Assembly: GCA_037176725.1 (NCBI GenBank)
Contig: JAZBRS010000014.1
Span: 77,420,501-77,484,500, forward strand
DNA from: Posidonia oceanica
Lineage: Eukaryota; Streptophyta; Magnoliopsida; Alismatales; Posidoniaceae
Direction: 5' to 3'
DNA: 64,000 nucleotides
Shown: piece after piece, positions 56,437 to 64,000 of the stretch
Numbering within the stretch: the first letter of the stretch is position 1
How the letters are laid out: each line of letters starts with the position of its first letter
Notes under the pieces: model-generated
What the model saw: only the letters and a program-made list of their open reading frames with translations
What the model was told of the DNA's origin: nothing
Databases searched by the model: none
Program-made: the position numbers and the translations under genes

Positions 56437-57260
56437 TCTTGCACCGTTTTGCGTGCCCCTTATTTTCTCGCACCGTTTTACGTGCCGCTTTGTTTTCTCG
56501 CACCGTTTTGCGTGCCGCTTTGTTCTCTTGCACTGTTTTGCTTGCAGCTTTGTTCTCTTGCACCGTTTTGCGTGTCGTCCTGTTTTCTTGCACCGTTTTG
56601 CGTGCCGCCTTGTTTTCTCGCACCGTTTTGCGTGTCGTCTTGTTTTCTTGCACCGTTTTGCGTGCTGCTCTGTTTTCTTGCACCATTTTGCGTCCCGCTC
56701 TGTTTTCTCGCATCGTTTTGCATGCTGCTTTGTTTTCTTGCACCGTTTTGCGTGCCGTTTTGTTTTCTCGCATCGTTTTGCGTGCCGCTTTGTTCTCTTG
56801 CACTGTTTTGCGTGCCGCTTTGTTTTCTCGCACCGTTTTGCATGCCGTCCTGTTTTCTTGCACCGTTTCGCGTGCCGCCTTGTTTTCTTGCATCGTTTTG
56901 CGTGCCGCTCTGTTTTCTCGCACTGTTTTGCGTGCCGCCTTGTTTTCTTGCACCGTTTTGGTGCCACTTTGTTTTCTTGCACCGTTTTGCGTGTCGCTTT
57001 GTTTTCTCGCATCGTTTTGCGTGCCTCGCCCGTTTCTCGCACCGTTTCGCGTGTCTCGCTTGTTTCTTGCACCATTCTGCATGCCGACTTTGTTTTTCGC
57101 ACTGTTTTATGTCCTTGCCTTGTTTCTCGCACTGTTTTACGCTCTTGCTTCGTTTTCTCGCACCGTTTTACGTGTCGACCTCGTTTCTTGCATCGTTTTA
57201 CGTTCTTGCTTCGTTTCTCGCCCCGTTTTGCGTATTTTACATTGTTTCCCTCGCATGTCG
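56437..57260 (+). repeat. 30-bp LTR array, GCAC-N8-GTGC palindromes (E7)
   Basis: About 27 units of CGTTTTGCGTGCCGC plus TTTGTTTTCTCGCAC. Arms GCAC/GTGC flank CGTTTTGC. Long frames are open on both strands (up to 338 codons) because the unit length is a multiple of three and lacks stops. Confidence 0.9.
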
Positions 57261-57547
57261 CCCGCATCGCCTGTTTTCACCGCTGTTTTGTTTTATCCCT
57301 TGCACTTGCATATAGGGCAGTGATGCTTACTGCCTGGAGTTCTCACGAGCCAGGTTCCACCTGGTTCGGAACACAGACAGCGTTGCTGAGCGCTTAGATT
57401 GCACGTTTACTTTCTTGCATTGCATTCCCTTACTTAGAGCACACCTTTGAGCATCCAGATAGGCATTCATTGGCACTTAGGCATTCAAAATCTGCATTTC
57501 CCTGCGTATGCGAGCGTAAGCCTAGAAAGACCGATTCTCGGGCGTGT

Positions 57548-57571
57548 CGGGGGTGCCTAACACCTTCCCCG
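57548..57571 (+). promoter_or_regulatory. Conserved LTR hairpin block (E7)
   Basis: Intact GGTGCCTAACACC inverted repeat with GGGG/CCCC arms, followed by GCGCGTAACAGGAGTCC. Confidence 0.7.
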
Positions 57572-57943
57572 CGCGTAACAGGAGTCCTTGCCCTCTCTCT
57601 TGGATCGTAATGACCATATTGTCCTTATCCTAGGCACGAGTCACATCATTTGCATTCATTTACATCTCTTTTCTTCTGCATTGCCTTGCATTGCATCTTT
57701 TGCTTGGTTTTGCGTGGTTATTCACGCATTTCCCCAGTTTTCCTTGTCTCCCGATCTAATAGACTTGGTGGCGACTCTGATTTTGTCTTATCTTCTTCTT
57801 TTCTTCCTCTTTGTCCTTTTTTAAATGTTTTCGAGTTAAGTCTTCCTTCTCGGACATAGCCGCTAATAGTGAACCTGATTCTGATCGGTGCACACGAGCT
57901 TTGGCAATGTGCATGGACGATCTGAACACCGGGATTACGACAG

Positions 57944-57961
57944 TGGCGACTCCGCTGGGGA
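57944..57961 (+). promoter_or_regulatory. Primer binding site of E7 (tRNA-Arg, 18/18)
   Basis: TGGCGACTCCGCTGGGGA is fully complementary to the plant tRNA-Arg 3' end including CCA. One base separates it from the LTR. Confidence 0.95.
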
Positions 57962-59227
57962 TGCTAGACTCCGGCTTTCGCCTTTGCTTTCGCTCGCTTG
58001 GGATTTGCTTTCTTTGTTTGCATTTGTGCCTCCTTTGCCTGTTTTGGTTGCTCTTCTGTGCGAACTCCTGGCGAGTCGCCTCATGGCTACTCTGCTCAGG
58101 TTTTGTACCCCTCCCTCGGTTGCTTCGCCTTGGGTTTTGCTTTGCTTTGCCTGCTGTGGCTCTCTTACCTGTTTGCTTGCTTGTTTCCCTGATTCTGCTC
58201 TTGCCTGCTTCAATGCTTACTTGTCTTTATCTTACTTTATCTTTATTTGCTTCTTATTACTTTATTTCCTGCACAATGCATGTCAACATATTTATTTGGC
58301 AACAATGCATGCCTTTTGAATGATGAATGCTTTCTTTTACACATTTGCTATGTCACTACTCACGCACATGCTTTGTATACATGTCTTTTGACATGATGAA
58401 TGTTTTTTCTTCACTATTATGCTCACAAACACTCACACATGCCATGCACTTGCCTTTTGTTATGTTGTATGTTGTTTGCCTGCCATATTTGACTGATTTT
58501 CTTCCCTTTAACACATGCCATGCCTAGGATAGTAGAGACTTGTTTGCTCTCCCCGTGGTTAACTAAAAATGGCAAGTAAAAAGAACTTCTAGGAGCAACT
58601 AGAGACTTCAAACAATCCTTCACCCTCTTGGAGTTAATAAAATACGCAAGATAAAAGACTTTAATCATTTGCATGAAGCATCATATAGGGCATGCATCTT
58701 CTCATCTGAGTCCACCTATCAGTCTGCGAAGGATGGTTCCGATCTCTCACTTTGATGCTTTGGCATGGTGTGAGTCGGTCGGTCTGTCCCCCCTTGTCAG
58801 GGGTCGTGTCGGTGCTAGTGGAGGGTACTTCCTACGCTTAGGCGAGGTTGAGGCCACCAACGCACCACCCTGTTATTACCTGAGCTTTGGGCCGGGAGTT
58901 AGACAGGGAACCTTCTTTTCTGACCTGAGTCGGTGACCCGTACACTTGTGGATATCCGGAGTAGACTACCCGTTAGGAAACACTAGATTAGTGTGAGAGA
59001 GAGCACGCTAGAAAGCATACATGTCATTCATGCCATAACTTAGTGCATTTACATTTCACCTTTTTGTTCCTAATCCCAATTTCCTGTTGTGTCCTTGACA
59101 GAGTTCAGTAAGCGATCTCCTTAGCTGGAGCCCGGGTTCCTCCCCTTGCTGACACCTCTGCTGAGACACCTGTGCTCGTCTTTTTTCCTCTCGTTGCAAC
59201 CCCATTTTGACTCGCTCCCGGTCAGCA
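57962..59227 (+). other. E7 leader between PBS and gag, with acceptor-like site
   Basis: T-rich leader collinear with E5. A long pyrimidine tract ending CCTTGACAG (AG at 59100-59101) resembles a 3' splice site 127 bp before the gag ATG. Short open frames (57811-58323, 57888-58319) overlap the LTR end and are not conserved in E2 or E5. Confidence 0.6.
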
Positions 59228-61620
59228 ATGGCCCAGCGCACCGTCGAACCCCCCATTACTCTTGCCTCGGAGGTGGTTTCCGCTCCGGCCCCTCCGACTC
59301 CCGTTTCTAACCTCTCTGTGCCCCCTATGATGCTAGGATTTCCTCCTCTGTCGTCTGGGGTACCCCAGTTTGCTGTGGGACAGTGGCAGACGCTCGCTCC
59401 TCCTGATCCGGTCGCCGAGTCCATCTTGATGGCCACTTCTCGTATTCCGGAGGCGCCTCTGACCCCACCTTCTCAGGGATTTGTCGCTTTTGACACCCCT
59501 TCTGCTGCTGCGGTGACTCTCACCCTAGGACTCCAATCTCCCGGACAGTCCGGATCTCTTGGCTCTGGCTCCTTGCCGGCACTACAATTCAGCGTTCCCA
59601 CCGACGGGACACCTGAAGAACAGTACCAGCATCTGATGGACACTATCCAGCGGCTGCAGGGTATGGCTCTATCACTCCGTCCTTCTTCCCTTCCTGTGCG
59701 GCCTGCTCTCGCACATCATGCATTGCACTCTACACTTCTGCCTAGACCGTCGTCTCAACTGCTCATAGTTCCGGCGATGGGGGCACGTATCCCGCCTCTT
59801 GCATCTACACCGCACCACACACAGCATGCACCTCCGCCACCTGGTGGCCAGTCATTCAAACTGGTGGGAGCGCAGTATCTCGCAGGCCCGCCCCCCGGCA
59901 TTGCATCGGTGCGGCCGCTGTTGCTCCAGCATTCTGCACCCACCGCACAGCATACCACCTATCCTCCCCCTTTGCATTAGGTTCAGAATTCCACATGCAT
60001 CCCCCCTTGCACTCCACCACAGCACGGGTATGCCGGCCATCACCTTGCGTCACCAGGCGATATGATGGTAGATCCGAAGGAGCACCTCGGTGCGACCCAA
60101 TCGGCATACGTAGTCCCTGCCCTCGCTGCCCCATCACCTGTGGCAGCCATTCCAGACCCCATCAATAATAGGATGGATGTTCTGGAGAAAGCACTGCGTC
60201 TAGTGCAGGGCACGGACCACCAGGCCTACCAATTCCGAGACCTCTGCTGTTTCCCAGAGGCTGTACTCCCTCTAAAGTTCAAAATCCCAGACTTTGAGAA
60301 GTATGATGGTAGGGGCTACCCCATAGCCCATCTGAAGGCGTACTGCGGTGATCTCGCTCAGCTCCAGGCTGACGAGAGGTTGCTGATCTGCCTGTTCCAA
60401 AAGAGTTTGTCCGGTCCAGCTCTCAAGTGGTTCACCTCGCTTGATATGACTACAATCAGGACATGGAACGACCTAAGCCAGGCGTTCTTGGAACAGTATT
60501 CCTTCAACCTCGATCTGGTCACAAAGCGCGCGGACCTCATCGCAACCAAGCAGAATCCGGGCGAGCCGTTCGGGGAGTACGTCGGCCGTTGGCGTGCCCT
60601 TGCCTCTCAAGTTCGGGATAGGCCCTCTGACGAGGAGTCTATCGAGATCATTATAAAAGGGGCACAGCCGTCCACCAGAGCTTTGCTTAGCATCCAACCT
60701 GTCACAACCTTCACTACTTTGATCCGAGCTGGCACCCGCGTGGAGAGTTCGTTGCGGAGTGGCAACTTCCCCGCGCTCTCTGTGCTTGCCAGGCAAGCCC
60801 CCGCCAGCAGTAACAGTAGTAGCAGCAGCGCCATCAACAACAACAACGGCATCAACAACAATCGTCCCAAGAGAAAGGACCTGCTGAAGGCCGTTGTCGC
60901 GTACGTCGACTCCCCTACTGCGCCTGTTCGTCTGGCATCCCGACCTACCCCTCCTCAGATCTATTACGCACCTGCACCTAGGGCACACCCCACATCACAA
61001 ATCACTACCACCGCTCGACCGGTCTATCCTGCCGCACCGGTTCAGCAAGGACAATTCCAAAGGCCAAGCCGGCCACCCGTTGAGAAGCGGAAGTTCGCCC
61101 CACTGGTGGAACCGCTCACCGCCGTCCTCCCGAAGGTTGCGTCGCTCCTGAAGTTTCCGGTGGTTTGCCCGCCACCAAACCCACTACCGCATTGGTTTAA
61201 GGCGAACCTTTTCTGCGATTTTCATCGAAGCGTCGGGCATTCGATTGATAATTGCTTCACTCTCCGGAACGCTATCCAGGATTTGATTGAATCGGGAACG
61301 ATTATGATCGACACGCACGAGGCGTCCACTTCAACACCATCTCATGCATCTGCATTAGCATCTATCCCAGCTAATATTGTTCGCCGGCCCCTGCCAGAGC
61401 ACTCCTATTCAGGAGGCGCAGGGACCTCAGGAATCCACTCCTTGTTTCCTTCTGGATCTCTCACATCTGTGGTAGATCCTTCCGAGCTTATCCATGATAT
61501 CTCCACTCCTTTCCCAGTCTCTCTTTATCTTGCAGCTGTCGCCGGTTCCGAGTTGGGCGTTCATATGATCCGACCGCGCACCAGGTCGGAGCGTTCTTCT
61601 GCACCAACCACCATGCTTTC
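59228..61620 (+). pseudogene. gag: gag of E7 (one stop)
   Basis: Capsid polyprotein start. ATG at 59228 (MAQRTVEPP) was chosen because it aligns with E5 and E2. A Pro-rich N-terminal region is interrupted by a TAG at 59978-59980, where E5 has CAG (31163). The frame then runs on. A capsid-like domain spans residues about 375-510 (LAQLQADERLL to VESSL), a Ser/Asn-rich linker lies near 530-550 and a CHHC zinc knuckle CDFHRSVGHSIDNC is near residue 662 (C-x2-H-x4-H-x4-C; 61214-61255). The second Cys of the usual CCHC motif is His here and in the sister copies. Apart from the one stop the gene looks intact, so a readthrough product cannot be excluded. Confidence 0.85.
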
Positions 61621-64000
61621 CCGGGCCCAAGCCCCAGTACACCTGCTAGGTAACCCGCAGCCAGTGTCCCCAATACATCTCCTAGCCAGACCCCAGCCAG
61701 GGTCTCCTGTGCACCTGCTAGCAAGACCTCAGTCCCCACCCCGTTTGCCTTCCCAGCAATCCCCCCATCCATGCCTTCCTCAGCCAGTAGGCACCCCTGT
61801 AGCCCCTCTCGTGCTCGCTGCACATGCTCCCGTGGTTATTAACCTAACCCGGGATACCCATCGCGTACCTTACAGCTACGCCACAGAAATGTGTGCAGAA
61901 GTGACGCGATCGGGGAGGGTCTACAAACCCCCAACACCAGTGACTAGACCTAATCATCCAGAACCTGCAACACCTCTTCCCTTAGCCCAGCCTACAACCC
62001 TACCACCTCCAGGCCAACCCCTTGAATCCACCATAGCTGAATCTACCCCCAAGGCCACACTCCCTGCCACCAAGAAAGGCCAGCCCAAGGCCGACATTAC
62101 TTCCCAGCTCAAAAAGGTTAAAGCCGACATATCCATTTGGGACCTGATACACACTTCTGCCGAACACCGCGAAGCTTTCCTTCGCGTGTTCCAAGCCGCT
62201 CGCGTGTCCCAAACCATAGAACCTACCGCTCTGGAAAGCATGGTTGGAATGATCGCAGAACCCCAGGTCATCACTTTTACGAGTGATGAGCTGCCCCCGG
62301 CAGGGATTAATCACAACCAACCCTTGTTCATCACGGTACAATTCAAGAACTTTCGCATTCCCCTTGCGCTGGTCGATAATGGGTCAGGCCTTAACGTCTG
62401 CCCCTTGCAAACAGCAACTAAGCTCGGATTCAAGGCCGAGGACATTACTCCGGCTGTAAAGGGAATGACAGCTTTTGATAATACCCACCACGACGCTCTA
62501 GGGATTCTGATTATTCCTCTTATCAATGGTTCGGTCACATTCGATGTGGAATTCTACGTCGTCGACTTGGAGCCTAATTTCAACTTTCTGCTTGGGCGCC
62601 CTTGGCTCCACAAGCATCAGGTTATCCCCTCGACCCTCCATCGCATGATCAAGTTCCACCGAGGTGACGACAGAATTTTGAGAAGGAGCGGATCGAAGCA
62701 GTTTCCTCTGTCTCTTCGCGGATTGTCCCCTTTGACCCTGAACTCTCGAATGCCTTATACCGCGTTAATCGGTGTGAGCAGGTTAACTTCTTACCAGATC
62801 TTGAACGTGTCAACTCCTTGGCCGTTCACAACAACCCTTTTCAGATGGTCGAGAACGTCTTTCACAGGTGGGGCCACGTCAAGGGGACGCCGCTCGGGCG
62901 ATACGGCCAGGGAATCGCTGAACCCATCACGGCAGAAGAACGAAGAGACAACGAGGGTCTAGGATACGACCCTCACGCTGATGAAGACAAGTGCCCGCAA
63001 GCGAGGAATCAACGAATGCTCATACCCCAGAACCTAGCTAACTTCACAAGTGCAGGTATCCTGGGTTCAAGTGCCATTCAAGCCGTAGCGCTGTCGGAGC
63101 CATGCCAAAGCTCTCCGCCACCGGAAGAGGACTGGGTCTGCGTTGAGGACCACTACTCAGATGAGGAACAGTCTAGCACAGCAGGGGCAGTTCAGACTTG
63201 CAGCGAAAGCCAGCCCAACTCAACAGCACATCAGTTAGTTTGTCTGGCCTTTCCTTCCATAGATCATGAAGCAGCAGATTTGGCAGAACCTTTGGCAGAT
63301 TTGACAGTCTCTGATGTTCCCACAGTCTTGTCAGCATCACTAGTACCAACTTCAGCATCACCAGTACCAACCCAGGCGTAGTCAGTCAGTCCACCCGCAA
63401 CCGCTGTCGCATCGGTACAACTGTCACCCTCTCAGGAGGGTCAATCACTGAGTCCAGTCAGCAGCGTGACTCAGCCCTTTTCAGTAATCACATCTCAGCC
63501 AGCTCGGTCAGCTGCGCCTTCTCCTGCCACACAACAGCAACTCTCATGGCAGGACCCTATGGACTCAGAGGCCGCGTTCTCACCATCATCACCAGTCGCA
63601 GAGGACCAGCCGAGCATCACAGTCTCCCAGCCCTCGAGCCTTCAGAAGAGCACCTCTGCCTACCCTCCGACTGCGGCAGTAACTCTGGCAGCGTACCCAT
63701 CTGCGGCCCCGCTGACCAGCCTGTCCGGATCTCCCATGCCGAGGCTATCACTATCAGGCGTGCCTGTTAGTCAGACCATGCAAATACCAGGAACAGCAAT
63801 CCACCTCACAGCCGAGCTAGTGCCGCAGGCCCTCGGCGCCTACTATGTCGACTCACCCTCAGATGAGGAAGAGGGAGGGGCGATAGAAGCCCAGGTCGAT
63901 TCATGGATGTCTGATTTGGAGCTACTGTACCAAGAACAGCTCGAATCCATAGTAGAAGACCTGGCACAGCATCGAGCCGCAGAAAGGAAAGGAAAAGCCG
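61621..64000 (+). pseudogene. pro: protease region of E7 and start of pol, partial
   Basis: Continues in the gag frame. A Pro/Gln-rich linker with TRSGRVY (61906-61926) precedes a retropepsin-like protease with LVDNGSGLNVCPL; the catalytic Asp is at 62375-62377 (residue about 1050), followed by LLGRPWLHKHQ. A deletion of about 17 bp near 62671, relative to E5 and E2, shifts the frame. The downstream part (from about 62690, including the G-patch-like GTPLGRYGQGI at 62890) is in another frame. A TAG at 63379-63381 replaces CAG of E5. After it the frame is open to the window end, reaching the acidic linker before RT (LYQEQLESIVEDLA). Confidence 0.85.

Larger units (their letters stand above)
52300..57942 (+). 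repeat. 5' LTR of E7 (5.64 kb)
   Basis: Starts TGTTGACACCCCATTTTG and ends GGGATTACGACA. Same order as E5: telo-box-like motifs (52550-52640), A-rich G-poor block (about 52770-53600), GGCCC motifs (53688-53760), CT-rich leader (to about 55240), TTGCATTTTAG repeats (55280-56110), donor-like GT at 56355, 30-bp array (56437-57260) and hairpin block (57548). Sequence is clearly diverged from E5's LTRs outside the conserved 3' block. Confidence 0.9.
52300..64000 (+). mobile_element. E7: 5' part of a Tat-type element, best preserved copy
   Basis: A 5643-bp 5' LTR is followed by an 18/18 tRNA-Arg PBS, a leader and gag-pro that continues past the window. The left end abuts E6's ORF, not a PPT, so 52300 is a true left end; the five flanking bases before it read GCTGG. 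Only two premature stops and one frameshift are seen in 4.8 kb of coding sequence, against eleven stops over the same region in E5 (twelve counting 35054). This copy is therefore probably among the younger insertions. Confidence 0.9.

Noticed and set aside
56350..57400. Long open frames on both strands in the 30-bp LTR array (Lys/Arg-rich on minus, Phe/Cys-rich on plus)
   Set aside because: A stop-free unit whose length is a multiple of three keeps several frames open; there is no conserved start or domain.
1..64000. Host protein-coding genes
   Set aside because: Every stretch with conserved coding signal belongs to gag-pol or the downstream ORF; no other plausible exon series was found.

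Overview
The whole window is plant repetitive DNA: a nest of very large Ty3/gypsy LTR retrotransposons of the Tat lineage (Ogre/Retand-like), with no host gene, RNA gene or CRISPR array that I can support. The evidence is direct. LTRs of 5.6-6.0 kb start TGTTGA and end CA. Two primer binding sites match the 3' end of plant tRNA-Arg. Purine tracts precede the LTRs, and there is one long gag-pol region with a CHHC zinc knuckle, aspartic protease, G-patch-like segment, reverse transcriptase with YVDD, two consecutive RNase H regions (the second carries the catalytic residues) and a DDE integrase. An extra ORF lies between integrase and the 3' LTR. A plant with a large, retrotransposon-rich genome is the safest statement; I cannot name the species. 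Layout (my names E1-E7): E1 (+) 1-6828 is the 3' end of an element (UTR repeats, polypurine tract, 3' LTR 984-6828). E2 (+) 6829-14761 is a 5' LTR remnant, a leader without primer binding site, and a broken gag-pro region. E3 (-) 14762-20646 is a 3' LTR inserted into E2's coding region, with about 200 bp of its internal 3' end (to about 20850). There the orientation flips into E4 (+), the 3' UTR of another copy (about 20851-23033), which runs straight into LTR 23034-29059. That LTR is also the 5' LTR of E5 (+), a full-size 27.4-kb element (23034-50465) with a decayed but complete domain set. E6 (-) 50466-52299 is an internal fragment carrying the extra ORF, split by E7 (+) 52300-64000+, the best preserved copy, which runs off the window inside pol. 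How the parts work together: the LTR supplies promoter and RNA processing signals, and tRNA-Arg primes minus-strand synthesis next to the 5' LTR. Gag, protease, RT, RNase H and integrase would come from one polyprotein, and the polypurine tract next to the 3' LTR primes the plus strand. In E5 almost every gene is killed by premature stops, mostly TAG where a sister copy has CAG, which fits deamination of methylated CHG cytosines in silenced DNA. The most unusual signal is structural. LTRs and 3' UTRs carry several sequence-unrelated arrays of short interrupted palindromes, most with two arms around an 8-10 nt centre. The 3' end of the internal region also carries an inverted copy of the LTR terminus that would place the polypurine tract in a hairpin loop. 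All comparisons were made by eye.
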